From: Sambucus nigra
Taxonomy: Eukaryota > Streptophyta > Magnoliopsida > Dipsacales > Adoxaceae
DNA: 64,000 nt
Assembly: GCA_949130495.1 (NCBI GenBank)
Contig: OX422208.1
Location: 638,263,523-638,327,522 of the forward strand
Direction of reading: 5' to 3'
Shown: piece after piece, positions 12,291-23,429 of the stretch
Position numbering within the stretch: position 1 is the stretch's first letter
How the letters are laid out: each line of letters starts with the position of its first letter
Translations under genes and position numbers: made by a program
Notes under the pieces: generated by a model
What the model saw: only the letters and a program-made list of their open reading frames with translations
What the model was told of the DNA's origin: nothing
Database searches by the model: none

Positions 12291-12295
12291 AAATA
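12291..12295 (+). repeat. Target-site duplication AAATA, left copy
   Basis: AAATA directly precedes the LTR of element B and is repeated exactly at 23039-23043 after the other LTR. Confidence 0.95.
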
Positions 12296-15238
12296 TGTGA
12301 CACCCCGAATAATTAAATACCGGGTAGCTACTCCTTTATTAAATTAAATCAAAATGCCAAGTTGGCTCAGTTAGTAGCATCACTGTCGAAAACATTTTAT
12401 TATTACTAACCACCTAGTATTTAAAAAGTAAGTTGTCAAATTTTAATTAAAGTCTGATTAACATGCAGTAAAAGATTTAAAGCAATAAAAATATCACCAT
12501 TCACCATAACGAAATAATAGAATAACCATCACATGATATAAATGAATCCGGAGGAAAAACTCCTCACAACAAATCCCACAACTGAAATAAGTAACGAAAT
12601 ATTGAATACTGAATTAATACATGCCAAAGTCTGAAAAACTGAAATGGAAATGTCTCTAATAGAATTTGGGCAACGTGCCCTACAACTGAGGAATACTGAA
12701 CATGGAATCCAAATGATAGAAGCGTCTAAAAGCAAATCCCTGTAACTTCCACAAACATCTACAAATCGTCATCGGAATGAGAATCCTATGCGTGGTGTCC
12801 TTGTGGCTGGGCACCTAAAATGGTTTTACAAGAAAATAGATTTGAAAGCAAACGAGTCAGAGCCCTAATGTGGAGATATTTTAAAAACCTGCAAGTGCTT
12901 TAAAAACATTAAATACAGAGTACATGTTAGGACGTGCACTCACATGAAATTCTCACCTCTCGTCTAACTGTGCACTCCTAACGTAAGCACCCATCTAAAA
13001 TGACACAAACCCCTAGCTAAGTGACATCATATCTAGCTAGACTGTCATAGGTTCTACCCTTATTACTCGGTTCCCATTAACATTATAACGATCGCAATTA
13101 AATAGGGGGCTTAACGTAAATTCAGGTTCTCATATAAAAGTAATACAACTCATTATAGATTATCCCTTTTATGTTATTCCATAGTTATACACACGATACC
13201 ATATGAAAGTTCCCATTTTATTAAGTGTATATTTTCCACAACATAAATATACAATATAAGCACCCCGAGACTAAGCTGCGGTGCACACATACTCTGCTAT
13301 CCATCCCGGTACATCATGTACATAAGGAATCACGTATTCCGAATCTCTCAGGAATAGTTCAGATAACACAAATCACAAACAGTGGAGGCGAACACAGTCA
13401 CATCACATGGGTCACGCACATACCTACGCTCCCACGATCAGCAGACTTATTAACATCCCAATAAGTCCTTCTCTGAACTATGTTCTCGAGGTACCAGTCT
13501 AAATCCCCCCCGTAGGCACACAAGGATTAGAGGGTCCTAAACGAACGCAAACCTCCCGTGATAGCAAGTATGGTAGGTATGTCATACACACAAATCATAT
13601 ATCAATACTAAGTAAACACACATCTTAGTAATCACCGTAGTTTAATTGTAGTACTTATCGCATTCTCGTACCATTTTATAATTTATACAATTTATATACT
13701 CCCGGTTCATAATCATACACGCCATAATTTATTCTCACGTCGTAGTAGGCACTCACGTCTCGACTCAAGTGTCTATTTGATTCGTTCCACAATTATAATT
13801 TACTCCTCATTATATCCCAAATGTCCCAAGTATACCAATACATCATCAAAGGAATGTTATCTCTATCCTCGAACAAGTTTACGGGACTCCCAAAATCAAA
13901 ACAGGCCAAAAACGCCTAAACTGCCAGCTCGTTAGAAGTCTCGTTCGAACGAGGCTGTTCGAATGAGATTCAGTTCGTTCGAACGAACTGTACCTTCTAA
14001 CGACATCTCGTTCGAACGAAGGTATTGAACGAAATTTCCCCTTGTTAGAAGCAACTGGTCAATTCGTTCGAACGAGCTCGTTCAAACGACCTGGGAAGGC
14101 CTTCTAACGAACGACCAGTTTCGTGCCCATAATTTCTACTTTCGTTTTTCACCAATTTCTACTCCTCAGTTCTCCTCTAAAATTCGTCCCAACAATGTTT
14201 TAAGGTCTCTAATCAATCCTAAACATATTATAATCACATATTAACATGTTTTAAAGGATTAATTCGTCCTAAACATCATTAAATCACAAGTCTCTACACT
14301 TTTCCCCAATTTTTTTCAAGAACATAAACCCTAAAATTTTAAGTCTTTAATTTATCCAATTAAATCCGTTTTTGTTTCTTGAAAGATATATCAACATCAG
14401 ATTAGTCCTCTAAATACGATTCTACATGCAATCCTTTCCTCAAAATATAGTATTCTAATTCCAAACTCATGGGTTTTCATTAACTTTCAAGAACAAATGT
14501 AAATATTAGAATTATCTAACATGGAAGAAACATTCTCTGAATTAAACGGAATTAAATCACTTGCCTTGATTTAATATCTGATTTTGATGACGATTTGATG
14601 AGGTTCTCTCTCTCTCTCTCTCTCTCTCTGCAAAATTCTCCTCTTTCTCTCCCTCTCTAAGCTTTCTTCTCCAATGGCTATGGTGGCTAGGGTTTGTTTT
14701 GGGAAAAATTAGAAACCTAATTCTAATAACCTACGTAGCCTATTAGGTTCAAATGAGTTGGTTAGTGGTTTAGTGGGTCAAATCCACATCAGATATAATT
14801 TACTAATTTTCGTCACTTTTAATTCTCAAAAATGCAAAGTTACCAAACTACCCCTATATGTTGCCGGTATGGCCTAAAAATACCCCCGGACCCAAACTAA
14901 ACCCCCGGCTAGTGTTTTCTGACTATCTCGACCCTTCCGGACGCGTTGGCGCACTCAAAACGACCATACGGTTAATAGAATTTAATTTCATTTTTATAAT
15001 TAAAATAATTATATCCTGACGTGACTGTCTCACGCGTCCCAATAAAATGTCCAAATTGTCGTATATCAATCTCATGACAAATTCCATAATTCAATTTTCA
15101 TATATCATCATATATACTCAATATAGTCAAATACCAACTCACATCTCGCTAGTATTTTATCCGGATTAATTCCCAATTAATGCTCATTTAATTAATTAAT
15201 CCCAAAAATAAATATCGCCAAAAATACGGGGTATTACA
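12296..15238 (-). repeat. 3' LTR of element B (2943 bp)
   Basis: The plus strand runs from TGTGACACCCCG to GGGGTATTACA. It is nearly identical to 20100-23038. It contains the palindrome cluster at 13928-14115, a (CT)n run near 14606-14628 and, on the minus strand, a TATA-like GAGTATATAAATTG near 13690-13700. No gene is present; short frames inside it repeat in the other LTR. Confidence 0.97.
13928..14115. promoter_or_regulatory. Cluster of perfect palindromes in U3 (3' LTR of B)
   Basis: Contains CTCGTTCGAACGAG (13940-13953), the perfect 20-bp palindrome CAGTTCGTTCGAACGAACTG (13971-13990) and two further TCGTTCGAACGA (14008-14019, 14064-14075). CGTTAGAAG/CTTCTAACG words are interleaved with them. 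In element orientation the cluster sits upstream of the TATA-like site. A protein-binding or chromatin role is inference. Confidence 0.6.
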
Positions 15239-15249
15239 TACTTCCCCCC
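15239..15249 (-). other. Polypurine tract of element B
   Basis: The minus strand reads AGGGGGGAAGTA immediately before the 3' LTR start TGTAATACC; this primes plus-strand DNA synthesis. Confidence 0.85.
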
Positions 15250-15280
15250 TAATAACAGAATTTCGTCCCGAAATTCGAAA

Positions 15281-18200
15281 CTAGAAAGTACCTGATAAAA
15301 ACAACTCTGGAAAACGTTCGCGCATCTCATCCTCGCGTTCCCATGTGGACTCCTCGACATTGTGATGTCGCCACTGAACACGCACTAACGGAACTATCTT
15401 TGACCGCAGCTTCCTCTCACTTCGGTCCAAAATAGCAATCGGCCCCTCCTCCTAAGAGCTATTAGGCTGTAGATCAATCTCCTCCAAAGCGATGTGAGAA
15501 TGAGCCAAATCGTCCCTGAGATATTTCCTTAGCGAGGAAATATGAAACACATCGTGAATCCGGTGTAAATTCTCCGGTAACCCGAGTCTATACGCAACTG
15601 GTCCAATCCGCTCAATAATAGGAAACGGCCCCACATACCTCGGTGCTAACTTCCCCTTCTTCCCGAAACGCATAATCCCCTTCATAGGAGATACTCTGAG
15701 CAAAACCTGGTCCCCCACTTGGAACTCCCTCAAAGATCTCTTCGCATCAGCATAACTCTTCTGTCGGTCTTGAGCTACCCGAATGCGACTCCGAATCAAC
15801 TCAATCCTTGCCGAAGTATCCTGAATCACTTCCGGCCCAAGTAGTTTGTTGTCCCCCACTTCTAACCAACATATTGGGGAACGACAAGGCCTACCGTACA
15901 ACGCCTCAAACGGAGCCATGCCAATAGTGAACTGGTAGGAGTTATTATAAGCAAACTCTACCAGTGGAAGGTATTGCTCCCATCAACCTCCAAAGTCAAT
16001 AATGCACATGCGTAGCATGTCCTCCAATATCTGATTTGTGCGCTTGGTCTGCCCATCGGTCTGCGGATGATAATCCGTACTCAACCGCAATTCCGTGCCC
16101 ATGGCCTCCTGGAAACTCTCCCAAAACCGCGAAACAAATATCTTGTCTCTGTCAGACACGATATTTAGGGGCACACCGTGAAGTCTCACAATCTCTGAAA
16201 TGAAGAGCTGGGCATACTGTCCCGTAGTGTAGTCAGTCCTTACGGGTAAAAAGTGAGCGACTTTGGAAAACCTGTCCATAATTACCCAAACGGAGTCGTG
16301 ACCCCTCTGCGACGTAGGCAACCCCGTGATAAACTCCATGGATATGCTCTCCCACATCCACCTCGGAACCTCCAACGGCTGTAGAAGTCCTATCGGTCTC
16401 TGATGATCCACTTTTACTAGCTGACAAGTGGTGCATTTCGAAACAAACACAGCGATATCTCTCTTCATACCGCTCCACCAATACTGGCGTCTCATGTCTT
16501 GGTACATTTTGTCCCCTCCGGGATGTACCGCGAACCGTGAGTCGTGCGACTTTGCCATCACCTCGTGTCGCAATTCCTCCCCTTCCGGAACCACCAATCT
16601 CCCATTGAAGCGTAATCCCCCATCTGAGATAACGGTATAGGACTCGTCTCCCTCTGCTAGTAATCGAACTATCTGCTCCTGACAGAACGAGTCATTAGCC
16701 TGTGCCCGTACTACCTTCATGAAAATCTGCGATGTAACGGTCATCACAGACATGAAAGATCGGGCCACTGTATCCTGGTGTCCCAACTCCTTCCACTTTG
16801 CCTTCCACACCCCTTCCACCTCATCTGCTGGCCTACGGCTCAACGCGTCTGCTACCACGTTAGCCTTACCCGGGTGATACTGGATATCGAACTGGTAGTC
16901 CTTCACAAACTCAAGCCACCTCCTTTGCCGCATGTTCAACTCCTTCTGCGTGAACAGGTACTGTAGGGACTTATGGTCCATGAATAATTGGAACTTCTCC
17001 CCCAAAAGATAGTGCCTCCAAATACGTAGGGCAAATACCACTGCCGCCAACTCCAAATCATGCGTGGGGTAATTATTCTCATGAGGCTTAAGCTTACGGG
17101 AAGCATAAGCTATGGCATGTCTCTCCTGCTGCAATACACCTCCAAGTCCTTGCAAAGATGCATCGGTGTAAACCAAATACTCAACTCCCGGTCTCGATAA
17201 TGCTAACACAGGTGCTGAGGTCAATTTGTCCTTTAACTCATCAAATGCCAACTAATAGGCATCACTCCAAATAAACGGCACACCTTTACGAGTCAGATGT
17301 GTCAAAGGACCCGCTATCTTCAAAAATCCCCGAATGAACCTCCTGTAGTATCCTGCTAGGCCCAAGAAACTACGAATCTCAGTCGGTGTCGTGGGCTGTC
17401 CCCATTCCCTCACCGTGGATACCTTCCCCGGATCAACAGATATCCCCCGGTCGGAAATAATGTGTCCTAAAAACTGGACCTCCTTCAACCAAAACCCGCA
17501 CTTCTCAAACTTTGCATACAGTTCGTTCTGACGCAGCGTCTGCAAAACCTACCTCAAATATTCGGCGTGCTCCTCCTCTGTCTGGGAGTAAACCAGAATA
17601 TCATCAATGAAGACAATGACAAACTGATCAAGGAACTCTCTGAACACCCTATTCATCAAGTCCATAAACACTGCTGGAGCGTTGGTCAAACCAAAAGGCA
17701 TAACTCGAAACTCGTAAGAACCATATCTCGTTAAGAACGCAGTCTTCGAGACACCCTCCTCCCTGATACGCAACTGATGGTATCCCGATCTCAAATCAAT
17801 CTTCGAGAAGAAAGAAGCTCCTCTCAACTGGTCAAATAGGTCATCGATTCGAGGCAACGGATACTTATTCCGTATCGTGACCTTGTTCAACTCCCGGTAG
17901 TCCACACACAATCTTAGTGAACCGTCCCTCTTCTTCACAAACAAAACTGGAGCGCCCCAAGGTGAGGTACTCCTGCGAATAAAGCCCTGACCTAACAGCT
18001 GCTCTATCTGATCTCGTAGCTCTCGCATCTCTGCCGGAGCCATACGGTACGGTGCGCGTGCTATAGGTCTCGTATCTGGCAATAGGTCTATAACAAAGTC
18101 TATCTCTCGACTGGGGGGTAGGCCTGGTATCTCCTGAAACACATCCGAATACTCCCTGAAAACTGGGATCGAATCTAAAGGAATCACAACCTCCTTGGAG

Positions 18201-19915
18201 GTATCCTCCTCTATGTAATACAGATGAGCGGTCGAACCTCCCTCTGGGCGAGGCATCGCCACTACAAACATCTCTTTCCCCGGAATGGCAAAAACAATGC
18301 TCCCGCTGAAGCAATCAATCATGGCCCTATAAGCTACGAGCCAATCCATACCGATAATCACATCGTGCACATGCATATCTAATACCAACATGTCTGCAGG
18401 TAATACCAAACCACCAATCTCTACCCCCACTCCCCGGCATATAAAGAATATAAGTGACCCATTCCCCAATGGTGAGTCGACACAAGTCACTGTGCTCTCC
18501 GCTGTGGCTAACAACCCTAAAGCCTTGGCGAAATGTGTAGCTATAAAACAATGTGTAGCCCCCGTATCAAACAATACCCGACCCATAGTGCCATGGATAG
18601 GAAACGTACCATCAATCGCGGGCGGTGCCTGTGGAACTGCTGCCTGGTGGACGTTATAGACACGTTCATACTGTAGCTGCCCCTGCTGAGCTGGGACTGC
18701 TGGAATGGGTGGCAATGCTGCCATCTGTGGCGGTGCGGGGAGAGCGGCGGGAAACATAGGCCTCTGCGACTCCTGGCGAGCACCCTGCTGCTGCTGCTGT
18801 GGGGCCCTGCCCCTATCAGGACAATCCTGTCGTTTATGGCCAGTCTTGCCACAAACATAACACTTCCCTGGGAAGTTCCCTCCTCTCTGCCCCTGCTGTC
18901 CCCGGCCCTGGTGGCCGTTATCGTTCCTCCCTTGGCCCTGCTGGCCCTGCTGAAACTGCTGCCCATTCTGCCCCAATTGGCCCTGATGGCCGTTTGGACC
19001 CTGATGGCCCTGACGGAAACCTCCCTGTCCGTGCCTGTAATTCCCTGATCTGAACCTCTTCTGATCCCCCTGCTGGGAACCCTGCTCACCCTGTCTCTGC
19101 CCCTGAACAGATTGTGCCCCACCGGCACCATGTCCTCCAGTCCTGCCCTGATGGCTAGACTCTCTCGATCTCTTGCCCTCAGCCATATGAAAGCGGTGAT
19201 CCTGGCAGTGTAACAAAGCAGCGTTAACCACATCAGAATAAGTGGCCAACGAAAGGTTCCCTAACAAATGCTGACGGATCCTCCATGTCAACCCGTCGGT
19301 GAATTTCTCAATCTTCTTCTTTTCTGTCGGTATCTCATCTGGAACGATATTCAACAGATTCGTGAACTCGGCCTCATACTCGGCCACGGTCTTACCCTCT
19401 TGCTTCAGATTCATCAGTTTCCTCCTCATTTCCGTGTGAACAGCTGACGAAAAGTACTTGCGGTCGAACCGCACCCAAAAGTCCTGAATAGTGAGAGTAT
19501 CCCTCTCCTCCACGGTGGTAATAGACCCCCACCACTGCAGTGCAGATCCAACTAGCTTGAAAGTAGCTAGCACCTGCTTCTGAACGTCCGTGCACTCATA
19601 CATCCTTAAGTGCCTCTGCATATCCTTACTCCACTGGCTCGAGACTACCACATCTGAGCTACCTGCAAACTCTGGCGGATGCGCTTTCTGAAAAGCGCCA
19701 CGTACACGTTCCTAAGCATACGGGAATGCATTTGCCTGTACTGGCGCGGCAACCGGCGCCTGAGGTGGTGCCTGCTGAACTACAGCAATTGCGGCATTTA
19801 CCGCTTGGGCTACAATGGCTGCAACCTCAGCGCCGTTCATCATGCCCTGAACTGGAGCGGGCTGGGGTTCTGGCGTTATATCCCTGGGAACTCGTCGTGC
19901 ACGTCGTGGAGTCAT
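15281..19915 (-). pseudogene. gag-pol polyprotein of element B, one frame with five stops
   Basis: A single 1545-codon frame starts at the ATG at 19913-19915 and ends at a stop at 15281-15283. Domains in order (approximate residues): Gag core 80-190 with LQWW and RIRQHLLGN; a Gln/Gly-rich linker; CCHC knuckle [14 protein letters not shown] near 350; protease DTGAT near 450; reverse transcriptase with FIDD near 768; RNase H with TDAS near 916; integrase with HHCC near 1130-1160; a chromodomain-like tail (VPLVRVQWRHH, STWERED) near 1510-1535. Premature stops lie at 19712 (TAG, where element C has Trp), 17549, 17252, 15983 (TGA) and 15452, all in the same frame with no indel. The integrase also has Glu for the first catalytic Asp (SMEFITGLP, 16334-16336) and Lys for the catalytic Glu (GQTKRTN, 16043-16045). 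This copy could not make working integrase even if the stops were read through. Confidence 0.95.
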
Positions 19916-20085
19916 CTGAAATAAGAATAAAGTTTATAAGTTCACAGTTTATAAACTTAAAATAGCTGAAGAACGAAGCATACACAAAAAGAGTACAACA
20001 GTCCTAAAATATAGGGCTCTATATCAAAGAAAACTTAGCGGAAACATAATAGCCGTACAGATCCGAAAGGACACTAGAACCTGAT

Positions 20086-20097
20086 GCTCTGATACCA
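20086..20097 (-). other. Primer-binding site (initiator tRNA-Met) of element B
   Basis: The minus strand reads TGGTATCAGAGC two bases inside the 5' LTR; an exact 12-base match to the common plant initiator tRNA-Met primer site. Confidence 0.92.
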
Positions 20098-21489
20098 CCT
20101 GTGACACCCCGACTAATTAAATACCGGGTAGCTACTCCTTTATTAAATTAAATCAAAATGCCAAGTTGGCTCAGTTAATAGCATCACTGTCGAAAACATT
20201 TTATTATTACTAACCACCTAGTATTTAAAAAGTAAGTTGTCAAATTTTAATTAAAGTCTGATTAACATATAGTAAAAGATTTAAAGCAAGAATAATATCA
20301 CCATTCATCATAACAAAATAATAGAATAACCATCACATGATATAAATGAATCCGGAGGAAAAACTCCTCACAACAAATCCCACAACTGAAATAAGTAACG
20401 AAATACTGAATACTGAATTAATACATGCCAAAGTGTGAAAAACTGAAATGGAAATGTCTCTAATAGAATTTGGGCAACATGCCCTACAACTGAGGAATAC
20501 TGAACATGGAATCCAAATGATAGAAGCGTCTAAAAGCAAATCCCTGTAACTTCCACAAACAGCTACAGCTCGTCATCGGAATGAGAATCCTATGTGTGGT
20601 GTCCTTGTGGCTGGGCACCTAAAATGGTTTTACAAGAAAATAGATTTGAAAGCAAACGGGTCAGAACCCGAATGTGGAGATATTTTAAAAACCTGCAAGT
20701 TCTTTAAAAACATTAAATGCAGAGTACATGTTAGGACGTGCACTCACATGAAATTCTCACCTCTCGTCTAACTGTGCACCCCTAACGTAAGCACCCATCT
20801 AAAATGACACAAACCCCTAGATAAGTGACATCATATCTAGCTAGACTGTCATAGGTTCTACCCTTATTACTCGGTTCCCATTAACATTATAACGATCGCA
20901 ATTAAATAGGGGGCTTAACGTAAATTCAGGTTCTCATATAAAAGTAATACAACTCATTATAGATTATCCCTTTTATGTTATTCCATAGTTATACACACGA
21001 TACCATATGAAAGTTCCCATTTTATTAAGTGTATATTTTCCACAAGATAAATATACAATATAAGCACCCCGAGACTAAGCTGCGGTGCACACATACTCTG
21101 CTATCCATCCCGGTACATCATGTACATAAGGAATCACGTATTCCGAATCTCTCAGGAATAGTTCGGATAACACAAATCACAAACAGTGGAGGAGAACACA
21201 GTCACATCACATGGGTCACGCACATACCTACGCTCCCACGATCAGCAGACTTATTAACATCCTAATAAGTCCTTCTCTGACCTATGTTCTCGAGGTACCA
21301 GTCTAAATCCCCCCCGTAGGCACACAAGGATTAGAGGGTCCTAAGCGAACGCAAACCTCCCGTGATAGCAAGTATGGTAGGTATGTCATACACACAAATC
21401 ATATATCAATAATAAGTAAACACGCATCTTAGTAATCACCGTAGTTTAATTGTAGTACTTATCGCATTCTCGGACCATTTTATAATTTA

Positions 21490-21510
21490 TACAATTTATA
21501 TACTCCCGGT
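21490..21510 (-). promoter_or_regulatory. Putative TATA box of element B 5' LTR
   Basis: The minus strand reads GAGTATATAAATTG about 1.5 kb into the LTR. Element C has TATAAATA at a similar depth. No initiator or mapped start supports it. Confidence 0.4.
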
Positions 21511-21728
21511 TCATAATCATACACGCCATAATTTATTCTCACGTCGTAGTAGGCACTCACGTCTCGACTCAAGTGTCTATTTGATTCGTTCCACAATTAT
21601 AATTTACTCCTCATTATATCCCAAATGTCCCAAGTATACCAATACATCATCAAAGGAATGTTATCTCTATCCTCGAACAAGTTTACGGGACTCCCAAGAT
21701 CAAAACAGACCAAAAAGGCCTAAACTGC

Positions 21729-21917
21729 CAGCTCGTTAGAAGTCTCGTTCGAACGAGGCTGTTCGAACGAGATTCAGTTCGTTCGAACGAACTGTACCTT
21801 CTAACGACATCTCGTTCGAACGAAGGTATCGAACAAAATTTCCCCTTGTTAGAAGCAACTGGTCAATTCGTTCAAATGAGCTCGTTCGAACGACCTGGGA
21901 AGGCCTTCTAACGAACG
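21729..21917. promoter_or_regulatory. Cluster of perfect palindromes in U3 (5' LTR of B)
   Basis: Counterpart of 13928-14115. CTCGTTCGAACGAG is at 21744-21757 and the 20-bp palindrome at 21775-21794. Six substitutions separate the two copies of the cluster, and all are C/T or G/A changes at CpG. Confidence 0.6.
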
Positions 21918-23038
21918 ACCAGTTTCGTGCCCAGAATTTCTACTTTCGTTTTTCACCAATTTCAACTCCTCAGTTCTCCTCTAAAATTCATCCCAACAAT
22001 GTTTTAAGGTCTCTAATCAATCCTAAACATATTATAATCACATATTAACGTGTTTTAAAGGATTAATTCGTCCTAAACATCATTAAATCACAAGTTTCTA
22101 CACTTTTCCCCAATTTTTTTCAAGAACATAAACCCTAAAATTATAAGTCTTTAATTTATCCAATTAAATCCGTTTTTGTTTCTTGCAAGATATATCAACA
22201 TCAGATTAGTCCTCTAAATACGATTCTACATGCGATCCTTTCCTCAAAATATAGTATTCTAATTCCAAACTCATGGGTTTTCATTAACTTTCAGGAACAA
22301 ATGTAAATCTTAGAATTATCTAACATGGAAGAAACATTCTCTGAATTAAACGGAATTAAACCACTTGCCTTGATTTAATCTCTGATTTTGATGACGATTT
22401 GATGAGGTTCTCTCTCTCTCTCTCTCTCTGCAAAATTCTCCTCTTTCTCTCCCTCTCTAAGCTTTCTTCTCCAATGGCTATGGTGGCTAGGGTTTGTTTT
22501 GGGAAAAATTAGAAACCTAATTCTAATAACCTACGTAGCCTATTAGGTTCAAATGAGTTGGTTAGTGGTTTAGTGGGTCAAATCCACATCAGATATAATT
22601 TACTAATTTTCGTCACTTTTAATTCTCAAAAATGCAAAATTACCAAACTACCCCTATATGTTGCCGGTATGGCCTAAAAATACCCCCGGACCCAAACTAA
22701 ACCCCCGGCTAGTGTTTTCTGACTATCTCGACCCTTACGGACGCGTTGGCGCACTCAAAACGACCATACGGTTAATAGAATTTAATTTCACTTTTATAAT
22801 TAAAATAATTATATCATGACGCGACTGTCTCACGCGTCCCAATAAAATGTCCAAATTGCCGTATATCAATCTCACGACAAATTCCATAATTCAATATTCA
22901 TATATCGTCATATATACTCAATATAGTCAAATACCAACTCACATCTCGCTAGTATTTTATCCGGATTAATTCCCAATTAATTCTCATTTAATTAATTAAT
23001 CCCAAAAATAAATATCGCCAAAAATACGGGGTATTACA

Positions 23039-23043
23039 AAATA
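23039..23043 (+). repeat. Target-site duplication AAATA, right copy
   Basis: Exact repeat of 12291-12295 on the far side of element B. Confidence 0.95.
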
Positions 23044-23429
23044 TACAATTTTCTTATTGACTGATGATGGAATATATCTGACCCTGCCATAGACGACCTA
23101 GTTATAGATGAAGTCCAATTAATCGAGTGTACCAAGCTGAATGTCTTTTTTGTTACTTATTTTATATATGGCCATTATTGGTATCATCATATATGAGCCA
23201 TACATGAAACCAATTGTACAATATCTAAGAATATAGGTCAAAATTCTGCATATGGGATATATGTGTACCTACAAACATAGAGAACCAATTTTCACAAAAA
23301 TAGTTTCTAGTATGAAGATATATATAATAATACCATATAGAAATATATGAAATCGAGCCTAGATATAATAAAGGAATAAGATGAGATATCTAAATCACAT
23401 CCTAGGCATGTTCTTGAGAACGCACGTCT

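Larger units (their letters stand above)
8334..12295 (+). mobile_element. Decayed Athila-like non-autonomous element (tentative)
   Basis: Three landmarks point to the Athila/Tat branch of Ty3 elements. The first is a primer-site-like TGACGTCGTTGCCG at 10021-10034 (Athila consensus TGGCGCCGTTGCCG). The second is GGTCTGGCTGAAGATATTAA with AGCGCT near 11350-11376, resembling a string common near the 3' end of such elements. The third is GAGGACGATGTCCC with TTTGGGGGTGGGG at 11601-11635. No gag or pol frame survives in the 1.3 kb between the primer site and these 3' landmarks, so it was non-autonomous or is deeply deleted. Borders are not resolved. Confidence 0.4.
12296..23038 (-). mobile_element. 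Complete Tekay/Del-like Ty3 retrotransposon, element B
   Basis: A 10.74 kb minus-strand element. It has two LTRs of 2943 and 2939 bp with TG/CA ends, a tRNA-Met primer site, one gag-pol frame ending in a chromodomain-like tail, a polypurine tract and a perfect 5-bp target duplication. The two LTRs are almost collinear with only scattered substitutions, so insertion was fairly recent. The large LTRs, the Gag-PR-RT-RH-IN order in one frame and the chromodomain-type C-terminus place it in the Tekay (Del) chromovirus group. Premature stops make this copy non-autonomous as it stands. Confidence 0.97.
20100..23038 (-). repeat. 5' LTR of element B (2939 bp)
   Basis: Same ends as the 3' LTR, with the primer site on its left and target duplication AAATA on its right. 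Transcription would start inside this LTR on the minus strand. The (CT)n run is shorter than in the other copy (about 22411-22429). Confidence 0.97.

Noticed and set aside
12529..12735. 68-codon minus-strand frame, repeated at 20333-20539
   Set aside because: Same position in the two LTRs of element B; no domain.
13928..14115. CRISPR-like array of repeated palindromes
   Set aside because: Units are irregularly spaced, spacers are not unique, and the context is a plant LTR.
16428..16640. Plus-strand open frames antisense to pol of element B (also 16778-16966, 18390-18659, 18799-19053)
   Set aside because: Shadows of a long coding frame; no family resemblance.
18541..19233. 230-codon minus-strand open frame inside gag of element B
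   Set aside because: It overlaps the true gag-pol frame and has only Arg/Ser-rich sequence from the Gln/Gly linker read out of frame.
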